Shown one piece after another: positions 1 to 12,984 of a stretch of 64,000 nucleotides of DNA. Source of the DNA: Cephalopachus bancanus (lineage: Eukaryota > Chordata > Mammalia > Primates > Tarsiidae); NCBI GenBank assembly GCA_027257055.1, contig JAPVLO010000073.1, forward strand, positions 5,942,501-6,006,500, in the 5' to 3' direction. A model generated the notes under the pieces. It had not been told where the DNA came from and did not search any database. It saw nothing but the letters and a program-made list of their open reading frames with translations. The number at the start of each line of letters is the position of its first letter. Positions within the stretch are counted from its first letter, which is position 1. Position numbers and translations under genes: made by a program.

Positions 1-1254
1 CAAACACATAAAGGAAATGGTGAGTGATCCATGTAGATACTCAGGGGAGAGTTTCCCAGACAAAAGGAACATTGCACATGCAATTTTTTAAGCAGGGCAG
101 TGCTTTCCCTTTCCTGATTGAGGAACAGCAAAAAGCATTAGTTTTGGAATGTGCTCAATAAACCTTTGATAAATGAAGTAATTAATGTGTTCTCAAAGAC
201 AAAGCTGCTGAGAAGAAAAAGAAAATCATTCTAATTTTACCTTTTCTTCCTTCTCTTGTGATAGAAATGCCAATAAAGAATGAAATGGCAGAAAAATAAA
301 AGACGAGGGGCAGAAGAGATCTAGATACCATAATACATAATTAAATAGGGACTGATTGCATAATTAACTCTTTCACATTTGTCTTACATAAAAATCCAAA
401 GTTTGGCATGGTCAAATGATGTGTTCAACAGGACATGAATTTATTTAACACTAGTATGCACGCCATTCATCAACATCCAACCACAATTGTTGGACTGTTT
501 TGTTCACTTTTGGAAAACTTATATATTAATTGGAGTCATATATTGCTAATTTATATTTTCTACCATTCACGTTTCTTATCATTTAAAATGCATTAGTTAT
601 TGTGAAAACAATGTCATGGAGTAAGGACAAATCTTGGTGACATCTACAACTGAAATATGAAATCAATTACTATAATGGTTGTGCAATTTATGGTAGTTAC
701 TTAGAAAGGGTTTAGCTGATATAATGTGAAATAAGTATCATAGAATGAAAGGGAGGTTGTGGTCATCAGAGTTTTTTTTTTTCCTCCCACAATCTCAGGT
801 GAGTTTAATCATTAGCCACGCTCATAAAGTTTGTGTCTTATTTGGGATACATTTTGCCATAGGAATCATCTAAAAAATGGCCCATAGTCTTAGTTATCCT
901 GGGAAAAGAAGGGATATAAAATAAAGCAATTTTAGTTCCTGTAGCCTATTCACTTCTCTTCTGTTCCAGAATTCTTGTTTCCCTCCAGCTTCCCCTTACA
1001 CTGAAGTGCTGATTCTCCAATCAGTGACTTGTTTGCTGGAGCTGAGTCTGCTTCCGCTTAGGAGAAGCCATGAGGTAGACAACCACACAGGTGGTAAGAT
1101 TTTTAGGATACCAAGAATGTGTCTATATAAAAACATCACCTCCCACTTATGATGTCTTGTGCATGAAATTCTACCACTTATTTCTGTTTGCCAGAAGCAT
1201 CATCTTCTTAGGAAACTTCTTATAAATTGCAGATCCGAATTGCAGAAATTTGCA
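1..1254. other. Intergenic DNA, no recognised feature
   Basis: AT-rich unique-looking sequence. No open frame of note on either strand and no repeat I could identify. Confidence 0.6.
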
Positions 1255-1372
1255 ATATATCTCAGAGATCCTCATATTTTATAGCTAAGGAAACTTGAGC
1301 CCTTCAGTTAGGAATCAGTTTCCCTAGAGTCAGACATCAAGTAAGAAGCAGAGGTAAATGAGAGAATTCCTA
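1255..1372 (-). repeat. MIR SINE fragment
   Basis: The pattern 'TATAGCTAAGGAAACTTGAG ... CAAGTAAGAAGCAGAGGT' is the antisense of the MIR core (ATGAGGAAACTGAGGC ... AGTAAGTGGCAGAG). It is strongly diverged. Confidence 0.45.
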
Positions 1373-1845
1373 TCTCCTAACTCACAGTAACAAATCTAGA
1401 GCACTGGGGACCTGGAAGAGGGATGTGGGAGAGAAGGATAAATGGGTGCAGGTTTATTTGGGAAGTGATTCCAGTGAAGAGTAGTGGGGAACCAAGGAGA
1501 GTAAAACAGGAAGTAAGGAAAAGCCAGTATAAGAATGCTTGGTGAATGGTTAAGTGTGGAACACTACACAACAGTGAAAAAGAACCAGCCACTAACACCT
1601 GCAACAATACAGGTGAACCCTCCAGCAAAATACTGAATGCAGGAAATCAGTCCCAGAACAAGATATGCAGTAATAATCTCTCTATACATAAAATTCAAAA
1701 ACAAAGGAGCCATGAAGTGGACTTCCAAGGTGCTCAAAATATTCTATATCTTGACCTTGGAGGTAACTATATGGATGTATACATACAGATAAATTCATAA
1801 AGCTGAGGTTTAAGATTTGTAAGCTTTGTAGCTACACCTCAATTT

Positions 1846-2100
1846 AAAACTTTTTTTACAGAGTACTTTATTGAGTTGACCAACACTGCAGGCAACAGAC
1901 GAGCAATTCGGCCAAGACCTTCAAGAAGTTATTTAGAATGAACGCTAAAACTACAGACCTGGAGCAATCATTCTCTCCCACATGCATGAATGCCAAGTGG
2001 CTCCCTGAGTCTGCACCATGGACTCAGAAGCCCCAAAGCAGAAAGCAATAGATGCACAATTCATGCATGTGAAGAGAATCTGACAACATAAAGATGGAAG
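1846..2100 (-). pseudogene. Antisense retrocopy-like block, copy 1
   Basis: Read on the - strand, the block ends with AATAAA (complement of 1868-1873) followed by an A-rich run, like the 3' end of a reverse-transcribed mRNA. It is about 75% alike (by eye) to the block at 3291-3520 in the same orientation. The shared landmark is GTCTGCACCATGGACTCAG (about 2010-2028). I do not recognise the source transcript, and the upstream - strand frames carry stops. A shared old interspersed repeat is the alternative. Confidence 0.4.
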
Positions 2101-3290
2101 TCTGTGCAGTAATGTTCTCCATAACTGTGGCTGGTATCTGAGGTAAAGCTGGGAAGAAGTGAATCAATGATCAAGACATTTCTGATCTCTGTGCACTTCT
2201 CAAACATGCCAAGGACATTATACTCCAGGTGAAGTATACATGTCAAGTTTTGGTGGATGTCAAAAGGATGACTTTGGTGAAAACAATGGTGAATAAAAAT
2301 TATACAGCAACATAGCTATGCCTCTAATAGAATATATCCCACTTGGTCCTTTGATGCTTTAAATATATTGATACTCCAAAGAAAAAGCCTTATGTGTGCA
2401 TGGGGTACAATTACAGAGGAGTAGGAGGGTATGCACTGAGTTCCCCACAGGTTTCCCTTTCCACAGTGAGACAGTGGAAGATCCATAAATGGATGAAACA
2501 AGATTATTATCAATGGAGATAAATTGACCAATGAGTAGATATCTCTAATGATAGAGTTGGAGAGCCAAGAAAGACTTTAAGATGAATGTGAATATCTCCC
2601 AATCATCAAATACCCTGCAGTGCTGGCTCTGAAACTTCATCAACTACTTATGGAAGTTCCCTTTGCAGAAAATAACTTTGAGTACATTGTAATCTTCTTT
2701 AGAGAATGGAGAAGAACTGAAAAAGGTGGCCCTTAGCAATAAAAATAAGGACATTTATACCTGTATGCATTAGTCTCTCTAAGGACCCCAATAGTCAGTA
2801 ATTGACTATCAGGCTTCAGCTCCTAGAATAACGTCTTAAATCCCCTACAGCAAAATGTACAATGGACAGAGAAAGTCATTGAGGCTGTGTTAATTACACA
2901 GAATGATGCTATACAGCTACGAACTGGTTGCAACCAACCCCTCTGTACTCTTTTCTCCTTTCTGTCATGTAGACCTTTCACAAACAACATAAATGACTCA
3001 GTTCTGCAGTGACTCTATATGGCTTAAACCAAACAGAACATTCCATTTCCTTTGCTTCGATGATTGGTTCAAGGTGTCATATGACCAAGGTGCCCAAGCA
3101 TTTCCTCTTTTTCCTTGGGATGTTCTCCTGAGTGATTTTAATAGCAGGAGCTAACCCGAGGATGAACCAAGCACATGAAGAAAGGAAGACTGAAGCAACT
3201 CTGAAGTCCACAATACCTCTAGCCTTATAGCCACGGGAGTCAACAACCCTCAACAGTGCTTAAGATAGTTTGAGCTGAGTTTTTCAAAAC
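2101..3290. other. Intergenic stretch between the two related blocks
   Basis: No recognised repeat. Short - strand frames at about 2061-2246 and 2316-2531 could belong to a decayed retrocopy ending at 1846, but they match nothing I know. Confidence 0.4.
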
Positions 3291-3520
3291 TTATTATTAA
3301 AAATCCTTTATTGTATTGACCAACACTATAGGCAACAGATATTCAGTTCTGCTAGGAACTTCAAGGAGTTTAGAATGAATCCTAATACTATTCACCTGAA
3401 GCATTAATTGCCCCAATACGCATTAATGCTAAGTGGCTCCCCAGGTGTCTGCACCATGGACTCAGAAGCCCCAATGTGGAACACAAGAGATGCATAGCTC
3501 ATGTATGTGGATATAAAAAT
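3291..3520 (-). pseudogene. Antisense retrocopy-like block, copy 2
   Basis: Second, diverged copy of 1846-2100, including the AATAAA complement at 3309-3314 and the 19-base identical stretch around GTCTGCACCATGGACTCAG (about 3447-3465). Similarity fades after about 3520. Confidence 0.4.
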
Positions 3521-4230
3521 GGAAGTTCAGTCATTGAAGCTAGGAAATCGGGATGTTCTGCTTGGTTCAAGCCATACAGAGCCACTCCAGGACTGAGTCA
3601 TTTGCTGCCGATTCATTTATTTTACTTTGTTTTATTTCTATTTTTAACAATTTCAAACCTCCACTAAACAAAGGCTGGATGAGCCAGATACTAACGGCCT
3701 CACTGAAACAGAAGCAGGACACCCTGGCATATCCATTCTCTACTGAGGTCTATCACCATTTACCATAAATGTTGAGCTATATGGGATATTTCCAGGTTAA
3801 GTAGAATAAAATATATTTCTTTTCAGATAAACTTACCTGCTTATCTACTCCTATTTTATGCAAAGTATTGTTATGAATTTCAGCTGAAATAAGGAGCTTC
3901 TCATCCCAAATTAGCTCTGAAGCCCTATGATGTAGCAATATCTTTGCCTGGAATTTCATCTGAGATAAGAAATTGAGAAGTAAAAGAAGTTGCATCACTT
4001 ATTTTTTATCCGTTTTTTATAAAAGCCTGAGCAACTAAACATATACAAGCATGAGTCCAGATAACAATTGAGTTTAAAGTGAAAAAGAATTTTTTTCTTT
4101 TTCCTCTTTGAAAACTCTTCACTGAGAAAAAGTAATTTTAAGTGTTGTTAAACTGAAGTGGAGCAACAACCAAAATGTTTCTTATTAGCAAACTAAGGTT
4201 TGTATTCAAGAACTATTCGGGCTTTTAAAT
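3521..4230. other. Intergenic DNA, no recognised feature
   Basis: AT-rich unique sequence with no supported gene. Confidence 0.5.
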
Positions 4231-4237
4231 GTGTGTG

Positions 4238-4293
<56 letters not shown>

Positions 4294-4312
4294 GAGAAAA
4301 AGAGAGAGAGAG
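4231..4312 (+). repeat. Compound (GT)n / (GA)n microsatellite
   Basis: About 30 GT units at 4231-4291, interrupted once by AG near 4239. After a short spacer comes an AGAGAGAG run at about 4300-4314. Open frames here on both strands are translations of the repeat. Confidence 0.95.
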
Positions 4313-4960
4313 AGAACTGCTGCAGTCCCTATGTATTGGAATAGTTTTCATGTGGACACTAGTTATCTCTTTAATAGGTCTAACAAAACCATTAGCTTGC
4401 ACAATGTTTTTAAAATTATGAATCAAACTCTGGTCTTCTAGCTTCTTCCTTTGTCCTTAAATTCTTAACTCTGCTCAGATTTTTTTGGTAGAAAAGCAAT
4501 TCTTGATGTCTTCAGAAATCTGCAAGTTCTTCCCTCACTTTGTACATCTCTCCATATCATGCTATCTTTTTATCTATGGTAAGTTAGAAAGGGAGTGTTT
4601 TAAAGTTGACTTTTACCAATAAAGGTTTCTTTGTCAATGGTGAGCTTATCCATTTTTGAAGAACTTCTCAACACTACATATCTATTTTGTATATTTTAAG
4701 AAAGGTATTTTGTGCTGTTATAACTGTGAGTCATTACTGTTTTTATGTGGAAAAAAACCAAAATCTTCACATAAATGAACATGTCAGTCATTTCTTCTGT
4801 TTTTACCCAATTGTGTAAAATTGGTGAGTGTGATTGATAAGCCAGATTGACTTTAAAATAAATAATAATTTCACTTTTGAATTCAGCTTCAAAGATTTCC
4901 CTCCTGACTTCTCAGAGAGAACACAGGCCATAATTATAGTTAGGATAGATTAGGTGTGCT
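4313..4960. other. Intergenic DNA, no recognised feature
   Basis: AT-rich sequence with no frame or repeat I could assign. Confidence 0.5.
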
Positions 4961-5325
4961 GCATTAACAAGCAATGCTAAAATCTCAGCAACTAAAAAAA
5001 AAAATCAAGATTTATTTTTCACTCATGATGCTATATGTCCACCATGGGTCACCTGGGCCTGCTCTCTACTGTTCTTACTCAAGATGCTGGCTGGTCAAGC
5101 AGTCACTGTTTGGAATGCTGTTAACCACTTTGGCAAAGGAAAAAGGAGAGAGTGTGAAAAATCACTATTGTCCCTAGAATTTTCAACCTAGAAGATTTTT
5201 GCTGACATTTTAATGCCTAAAGTAAGTCTCATGGCCACGCCATGAAGGCAGAGGAAACACAATCCCAAATTCCCTGAAGGAGAAACCAGAAATAACTGGT
5301 AAATAGTATTAATGATCACCACACC
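4961..5325 (+). repeat. Old interspersed repeat, family not assigned
   Basis: It has the familiar layout 'CTAAAATCTCAGCAACT ... TTTATTTTTCACTCATG ... CACCATGGGTCACCTGGG ... CTCATGGCCACGCC ... ATTAATGATCACCACA' found at many mammalian loci. A partial second copy of its first part lies at about 6640-6720. I cannot name the family safely. Confidence 0.5.
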
Positions 5326-5539
5326 ATCAAATATCAATTTCTTCACTGTTCTACTACAGATGTATAAATGTTCCTCCCCATCCATCCTCTTAGCCTTCCC
5401 TACTGTAACAATGGAAGAGTCTTCCTTCTTACTAAACTCTCCTATCCTTTTCTGCTTCCGTTATTTCAGGACCCAGCTCTATGAAATATCCCCTTTCTCT
5501 TTTGTCTTCAACCCCTGTTCTCCTGCACTTTCTCACCAG

Positions 5540-6200
5540 AATTCATATTTGCTTCTCCTATCTTAAAACATAAAAAACTCACCATTAATCTTCCTATTTC
5601 TATTTCTAATGGATTCTTTGATTTACTCCTCTTCTTATAGCCACATTTTTAGAGGAGATATAACCACCCCCGGGGTCATTTCCCCAAATCTCGTTCATGC
5701 CTCAACTCACTGGATTTGATTCTATCTTCACCACTTTTATTGAAGTCACCAATAACTCCTTTGTTCTTATATGTTAAACACTTTTGTTCTCAAGTTACTT
5801 AACCCTTGGTAGGCCTGTCCACTTATTCCTACTCCCAAAAAAAATGTTCTCTTCACTTGGCTTCTATGTACTTTTTTTTTTTTTCTTTTTTTTACTTTCT
5901 CCTTACCTTTCAAGAGGTTCCGTTTCAGCCATTTTGAATGAACCCCACTCTCTCTGCCTGTTCTTCGAATGTTGTTCTCAGGTTCCTACTCAAGTTTCGC
6001 TTTTTTTTCTTACCCAATATGGGTCATCTTACCTAGTACCATAACTTCAGTCTACAAGTTGATGACTCCTGAATCAGACTTCATTGCAAAAAGTTGATAC
6101 AATTTCAGTCATCCTGCCTATACCCTTTCAGTCTTTGCCTATGTGCATGTAGTAACTGTCATCTAATTTCTAGATACGCCAGACTTCACTTGTAAGAAAA
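5540..6200 (+). repeat. L2-like LINE remnant
   Basis: A pyrimidine-rich sequence with phrases such as CTTCACCACTTTTATTGAA and GATGACTCCTGAATCAGA resembles the interior of the L2 3' half. It is very diverged and no coding capacity survives. Confidence 0.35.
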
Positions 6201-6741
6201 CAGTCCTCTTTGAAGCCAACGTTGAAGAGAAGAAATTAGCTATGATACTTTATTAGCCCTTACCTAAATTGTAATAAAATAAACACTAGTCTATGTGTTT
6301 TATTTGCTTAGTATCTCTCTTCCTCTGGGCTCCTGGGAGTGATGGTGTGGAAATACTCTTATTTACCACTGTATCTTTAGAATCTAACACGTGGGTTCTC
6401 AATAAAATAATTGTTAAATGTCATTGCAGTTTCACTTGGCATCGCTCACTTAAGTGTCACCATTTTCGAACTTCCTCTCTGGGGTAACTGGTATACCTGA
6501 TTATGTGAAAATGCACAGACATTCAAGACCTACTAAAAAAGCCCCTGTTTTATTAAGTAGGATAATATACTTGTGCTCAATTTGGAGAAAATGCAAGCCA
6601 CTATTATTAATCTGAGTAGACTGAGTTGTGCTTCATTAAAAAGCAACCCTAAAATCTTAGTGCCCCAAACATATCAGGTTTATTTTTTGCTCATGCTACA
6701 TTTCTATTGATTTCATTCACCAATAGAAGCTGCATGAGAAG

Positions 6742-7115
6742 TGTTATGAACTGAATTGTGTCATCCAAAATTTATATATTGATGCCCTAATCCCCAGCGT
6801 GACTGTATTTAGAGACAGGACCTCTAAAGAGCTAATTAAGTATAAAAAGTTATAAGGTGTGGCCCTAATCTAAAAGGACTGGTGTCCTTATAAGAAAAAG
6901 AGTCACCAGGGATGCTCACACACAGACAAAAGACCATGTGAGGACACAGCAAGAAGTTAGTCATCTGCACACCAAGGAGAAAGACCTCAGTAGAAACTGA
7001 ACCTGCAGGCACCTTGAACTTGGGTGACTTCCAGTCATAGAACTGTGAGAAAATAAATTTCTGTTGGTTAAGCCACCCAGTCACTTTCATTATGGCAGTC
7101 CTAGAAAATGAATAT
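6742..7115 (+). repeat. MLT1/MST-type (ERVL-MaLR) solo LTR
   Basis: The full LTR layout is visible: TATGAACTGAATTGTGTC near the start, CCTAATCCCCAG, CTTATAAGAAAAAGAG (TATA-like), CATGTGAGGACACAGCAAG, CCTTGAACTTGG, and AACTGTGAGAAAATAAATTTC at the polyadenylation site. No internal retroviral sequence follows, so it is a solo LTR. Confidence 0.8.
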
Positions 7116-7686
7116 AAGAAGTAAAAATGAAGTCACTGGTGCTAATAATCCTATTTGTCTGAGAATTTTCCCCTGTCCTATGAAGTTTCAAGGACCAGCT
7201 GGAGGAGAAATTTTTACCCACTGTCAATTGGCATGAATGTTCTGAATGAAGAGCATGATAGAAAATGTCACTCTCCAGATGAGACCTGAGTCCCCCCAGT
7301 CATTCCTTTCACTAAGACCAGTCTTCTCCTGGGTAGAATGTTGAACTTGCCTGAGTGAACATTTCCATGGAAGTCAAATGGCATCCAGCATTAAGACATG
7401 AGCAGACCTTTAGGGAGAAGGTAGCTATGATGATCCAAGCCATCAACTCTTTAAAAAGAGTTTTGAAATACTGCATTCCTCAGCAACAGGAATAATAAAA
7501 GCAATTGGCCCTTGGCAGTAGCCCACTTCATCTATCTCCTGGTCTGTCTTCTAGATACTGGGCTTCTTCATCCTCCCCTAACTCTATAGGTTCTGCACTG
7601 AGACACACTCCAGGAGTATACGCAGGGGAAATTTTCTTATCTGTCTCACTGACCTTCTCTAACTCTGGATTAATGAATTTGTTTTT
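7116..7686. other. Intergenic DNA, no recognised feature
   Basis: Unique-looking sequence up to the Alu target site. Confidence 0.5.
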
Positions 7687-7698
7687 AAATACTTGACC

Positions 7699-7999
7699 AG
7701 CCGGGCTCGGTGGCTCAGCCTGTAATCCCGCGCCTTTGGGAGGCTGAGGTGAGTGGATTGCCTGAGCCCGCGGGTTCGAGACCCGCCTGGGCAGTGAGAC
7801 CTCATCTCTACAATAAATCAAAAAATCAGCTGGGCGTGGTAGCACATGCCTGTTATTCCAGCTACTCGGAAGGCTGAGGCGGAAGGATCGCCGGAGCCCA
7901 GCAGGTCGAGGCTGCGGTGGCCGGGAGCGGCCACTGCACTCCAGTCTGGGCGACAGAGTGAGACTCCAACTCAAAAAAAAAAAAAAAAAAAAAAAAAAA
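7699..7999 (+). mobile_element. Alu SINE, lineage-specific AluJ-like subfamily
   Basis: Dimeric Alu with a 20-plus A tail. It is flanked by a 12-bp target-site duplication AAATACTTGACC (7687-7698 and about 7997-8008). It shows the subfamily marks GGCTCGGTGGCTCAGCCTG, TGAGCCCGCGGGTTCGAGAC and CTCATCTCTACAATAAATC. The first arm lacks 'GGGCAACTTGG' and reads GGGCAGTGAGACC. The many intact CpGs suggest a fairly young insertion. Confidence 0.95.
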
Positions 8000-8008
8000 T
8001 ACTTGACC

Positions 8009-10750
8009 TAGAAAATCACAACTCTGATTCAGGACATCCCCCCAAAACTGAATCCTGTCATTTAAAAAGCAGTAAGTTATATTTTGTCACTGCATTTGTA
8101 CCCAAAATATGACAACTTTGTATTTTTGCATGTTTTTACATAAGGCAAAAATATGATTTTAATTATGCTATAAAATAGAACAACACTATTGACCCACTGT
8201 CCTTAATGAAATTGGCTACATTGAATAAGAAACAAATGCTCTGACAGATCATTTTTAAACTCCTGTGGCATAATGTCTATGGGTTTATTATCATTCATAG
8301 TAACAAAAAATGAAACATGCAATTATGATTTCTATCCCTCAGTTAGTTTGAAAAGGAGTCACAATTTAAATTCTATGTGGAGCCCAGACATAAAGAATGT
8401 GACCAACAGTGGTTCTTATGGAGACTCTTTAGAGTTAGCTTCCATCTAGCCATGGAGAAAAACCCAGAAGATATTATTGCCTCCCAAGACAGACTCAGGA
8501 AACTCCTGGACCAAAAAAGCTACGGCTTTTTGATGGAATAGCAGCTCTGGGGATGGGTTACCTGGGGAAGCTTCAAGCTGCCCTGATAAAATACAGAATT
8601 TATCATCAAGCTATTTTTGGCCCATCCTGGAATTAGTATCTCTCTTCCTTTTGGGAAATCATCTTAGAATTGGCTCCAATCTCAGTAGCTGCTGCCTCTC
8701 TCACCTTTCCTGCTTCCTATTTGCTCTCCCATTTTAGTCCTATGGCGAGATCATTGATTGTCTTAATTCCCAGTCCATGTTTTAGCCCTTTTCTGAGCTT
8801 TCTGTTTCCAAGAGGTTGACCAGTGTGTCTTTGTGGTCTCACAAATGGTGCAGGTAGTGTCCAAGCACTCACAATGAATCAATACTTGGCTCCAAAGGCA
8901 TTGCCACTGCTATCTTTCCACAGCCTTCTCACCAGTGTCCTGGGCAACAGCCATTCACCTCTGTAACCAACCCTCAACTCACCATTTCTGTGGAGCAGCA
9001 GAGAAAAAAAGAATACTCTGTTATGATCGAGTTTAGTTTGGTTTTGGGGCTTCTATCCCTGGCCCTCTGCTCAATGAAGGTGTGATTTCAGACATTTCCC
9101 TCTCATCCCAGGAAGAGCAACAATTCCTGTTTCCTGTACTACCCCCATTGTTCCAGCCATCAACATTTAACACCTTCCAGCAGTGCCTTTTGCCAAAAAG
9201 CTTAGCCACTTCTGGACCTGAATCTTGTCAGTTCAGTTAGCATAGGTCTCATGTTTCTTTTTGAACTTTGCTTGACTTTCCATTTTTCTGAAGGATTTCT
9301 AAACTCTCTTGCACTTTTAAGCCCATATAATGTGTAAGTCATTAAAGCAAAGCAAAGTAAACAAACAAAACTGCTTCAGGGTACTGCTTTTTAAAATCCT
9401 AAAGGATAAAGGCAAAAACCACAGCTTTCAGAGAGGATCTTTGGAGAGGATCTGACATTGCAGCACACATATACACTGTCACCCTACCTCAGAGAGAGGC
9501 ATCCCATAATAGCTCTTCTGCTGCCGTCTCTCCCAGCAGTGCCTCCCCCCTGCTGCTGCCTTGCTTCTGTGCGACCTTGGAGGAGGTCTCTGCCCCTTCC
9601 CTCAGAGGCACCCACTTCAGGTTGCCATCTCACAGTGACTGAGGTGATCAGCTGTCACTCATTCACCCCATGCATCCATGAATGTGATTACAATGCAGTT
9701 CTCTCTTTGAATAAATAATGTAGATGTGCTGGTTTCTGAATTTACCCTGAAGAGGTCAGTTCCAGAAACATGTTTTTTTTCTGTCTACAAAGCTTCTTTT
9801 CTCAGGTGTATGTAAATAGCTACTGCTTATTAACCCTCTTAGTGAAGGGGGAAAAGAAAAATAATTAGCAACAACAACAATAAAACACATGTATTGGTTA
9901 CACATCTGAAGCCAAGTAGTGTGTTGGGCGTGTACAAATGCATTTTTATTTTGCAAAACTTAAGTCTTTGATTTGAGCACTGTGTAATTCCAAAATCCAG
10001 ATTCTTCCCAATATATCCTGCTGCCATGCACCACACAGAGTTGGTGACAAGAAATAAGGAAAGGAAAAAGATATGGGCTGTTGTGCTAAAAAGAATTGTC
10101 TGTGACTCCACTATGGCTGCTCCAGTCTTTCACTGACCTTGCCTAATCAAGTCTCTTATTATTTGTTTTATTTTAATCGTGTGACCAGAGGGACCAAAAA
10201 TGTCCTTTCCACCTTTTGATGATGATACCTGAAACTTGAGCCTTATTACCCTCCATCTTCAATAAAGAATTTGTAGTCCTTAATTTAAAATAAAATTGCT
10301 ACATAGATGTCTGGATATAGTTGCTGAGAACAGATAGGAACACCCAGTAGATGAGTTAACTTAATACTTATTTGGTTTACCAGCTAGCAGAGTGAACCTC
10401 AGTAGCAGGGTTTTAGGTGGATTCATTTTGGTTAAAGGGAAGAGAAAGAGAAGAAGTTGGGAGTGAAAAGTCTCAAGCCCAAGACACTAACAAGAGTGGT
10501 CATCCTGGGGAGGGCAGTTAAGGAGAAGCACAATCTAATTAGGAAATCAAGGTTAAAGCTGGCACCTTCAAGGCAAGACAAGGAGCTAAGAAAAGTAGAA
10601 GGGTACCAAACTCAATCTTGGCCTCAGGAACAACTGCACCTAAACTGATTGTGGGGGAAGAGCTAGAATGAATGATGAGAAATAGTAAAAGAGAAGAGAA
10701 ATTGTCCACAACGGCATCTCTATTTTGGAACATGGAGCAGTCTCTGTTGA
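8009..10750. other. Intergenic DNA, no recognised feature
   Basis: About 2.7 kb of unique-looking sequence. Small frames (for example at 9458-9718 on + and 9839-10111 on -) lack recognisable domains, and nothing around them suggests a gene. Confidence 0.5.
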
Positions 10751-10906
10751 AACAGTCTGTTTGCTTGCTAGCACCCTCCTCTAGATCATGAGTTTCTAGA
10801 GCACAAGGACTCTGTGTCTATTTTATGTATGTAGAACCACAGCCTAGTGCACTCTCTGGCATGTACTAAAGGCTCAATTCATGTTTGATGGATGAATAAA
10901 TGAAAT
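10751..10906 (+). repeat. L2 LINE 3' end
   Basis: The L2 tail pattern is clear: GAGTTTCTAGAGCACAAGGAC ... GTGCACTCTCTGGCATGTA ... TGGATGAATAAATGAA. Confidence 0.7.
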
Positions 10907-11990
10907 TAGTTTCCTTTCTTTTCTATTTCCCAGATGTAAAATCTTTGCTACAAGGAACTGGATGTACTTCACATTTGAGGGCACTTCACTTGTGTGCCCA
11001 GAATTCTTAGAGGTGCTAGGGTCCTTGAGAAGTATAAATGTTTATATCTTTACCCAGAACTGTGGCAAACACATCCAACATCTAACAAGTACTATTGTTT
11101 TCTTTTGTTTTTTAAGGTGTTATTTGGAATAAGCATTTTATTTATTTTCAGGGGCATTTATTTATGCTTAAGCATGCTTCTTTACATAATCTAGTTTTAC
11201 ATAAATCATTTACATCAAACTCTATCCAGACTTCTATTACATTATACTTCAATATCTGTAAGACAGATTTAGATGAAATATAGCTAATGAGTCTAAAATA
11301 GTTCCTCTAGTCATGCTATACATTTTAAACTTAATTTAATTTCCTTCTTATGTACCAGGGAAAAATGCATGAGTTTTTTTTTCCCCAAGCATCTCTCTTT
11401 CCTCATTATCAAAGTATTCATACTGAATTATTTTTAAAAGGCGGCATTTAGTATTCAATCAAATAATGAAAACGTGTTCCTTCCCAGTGGTTTAATAATA
11501 ATTCTTGCATCACCAATCCTGAATATTCATGTTATGGAAATGTGCCCTACTTCTATAGATTTCATCACTGTCAGCTGGTGCCACAGCAGAACACGGGGAC
11601 AGTTAGTCAGTCTTAATACATTCAAGATTTCAGCAATTACCAAAATGTCTTTCCTGACTTACCATCAATAATTCAACTTTTTAGGAATATAATACTGAGA
11701 CATAGGAGGCAGACCAATAAATATTCTGCTATTCTTTGGAAAGCAGAGATCTAACTGCATAAAATTGTAATGTCATTTGACTGAAGTCTTACTTCAGTCA
11801 TATGACATAAAGACAATTGATCTGTTCGGTGAGCAGTTTTTTTTGTTGTTTGTTGTTTGTTTTGTTTTGTCTCTGGGAAAATCAATTGACAGACTTTTTT
11901 TCTCTCATTTTGCTATTAGGATACAGCTTATCAGTGGTCTAATATTTATCATCCTCATTCTTCAAAACATGTATTTATCATGATTTAACA
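10907..11990. other. Intergenic DNA, no recognised feature
   Basis: AT-rich; no supported gene or repeat. Confidence 0.5.
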
Positions 11991-11994
11991 TCAG

Positions 11995-12105
11995 TTCTAT
12001 TAGTGGTGTGACCTTGGTCTAGTCACTTAATCGCTCTAGGACTTGATTTCTTCATCTGCAAAATGAGAAAGCTGGATTAGGTTGGGGTTCTGTCAGGAGA
12101 GAGAT
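11995..12105 (+). repeat. MIR SINE fragment
   Basis: The MIR core is clear: GTGTGACCTTGGTCTAGTCACTTAATCGCTCTAGG...TTCATCTGCAAAATGAGAAA (consensus: TGTGTGACCTTGGGCAAGTC...TCATCTGTAAAATGGG). Confidence 0.85.
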
Positions 12106-12969
12106 AATAAGTATTTTAGTCTTTGTAGGACATATGGTCTCTGTCCCAACTACTCAAAATTCTGCCACTTAAATGCCAAAGCAGCGATAGATAATGAGTA
12201 AACAAATGAGCATTTCTGTGTTCCAATAAAACATTACTTACAAAAACAGGCAGGCAGTCAGACAGACTTGGCTGTGTGCAGTAGCTTGCTGACCTCTCTC
12301 AAGTCTTTCTCAAATCTGACTCTGTATGACAGATACATGGAAAGTACCTGAAGACCACCAGGGAACATGAAGCTATCAAGTCTCTCAATTACTTAGAATT
12401 AAAGGAGCACAGAAATTTCCATTACAGAATAAGTCCTCTGAAAAAATCAACTATGCCTAAGTAAACCCAGCTGTTAACTTATGAACAAAGGGCATTCAAC
12501 TCTGGTCAGGCAATGCCCATTTTATTAGTGGCTCTAGTGTACAGAGATACTAGAAAATTCAGGCCAAGTCTCCAAGTTAGTTCTGGATGAGGGGATAATA
12601 TGCACATCAGCTTGTACGAATGACAGAATTTCACTCCAGGTTTTTGTTGCCTTCTTCTGAAAAAAACTAATTTGCATTAAAAACTTATATTAGGTCACAT
12701 TGTAGCATCACACTTAGAGAAAAAGGAGAATCATTTTTGCATCTTTTTGTAAAATACCTATTTCATTAGGTAGCTCAGATAGTGAAATACCCAAAAGCAA
12801 AGCAGGTGTGTAATACTTTGTGAAGGTCTGCAGTTTTATTCTCTTCCACTACTATGAAGTTCACACATACAAACACATGGAGGGGCCACAGCTAGAGAAT
12901 GCTAATCTGTAAAGACCTAGTGGATAAATGGGGGCTGAAAGATTATTGTGTTACACTCAAAACAAATTT
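12106..12969. other. Intergenic DNA, no recognised feature
   Basis: No gene or repeat identified. Confidence 0.5.
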
Positions 12970-12984
12970 AAAATGTTTGTGGGG

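Noticed and set aside
4193..4426. Frames with poly-(Thr-His) or poly-(Val-Cys)
   Set aside because: Translations of the (GT)n microsatellite; the same applies around 54106-54445 and 56273-56527.
7528..7974. 148-codon - strand frame with proline/serine-rich protein
   Set aside because: Translation of the antisense strand of an Alu; the same peptide pattern recurs at 13108-13338, 37722-37994 and 61252-61524.
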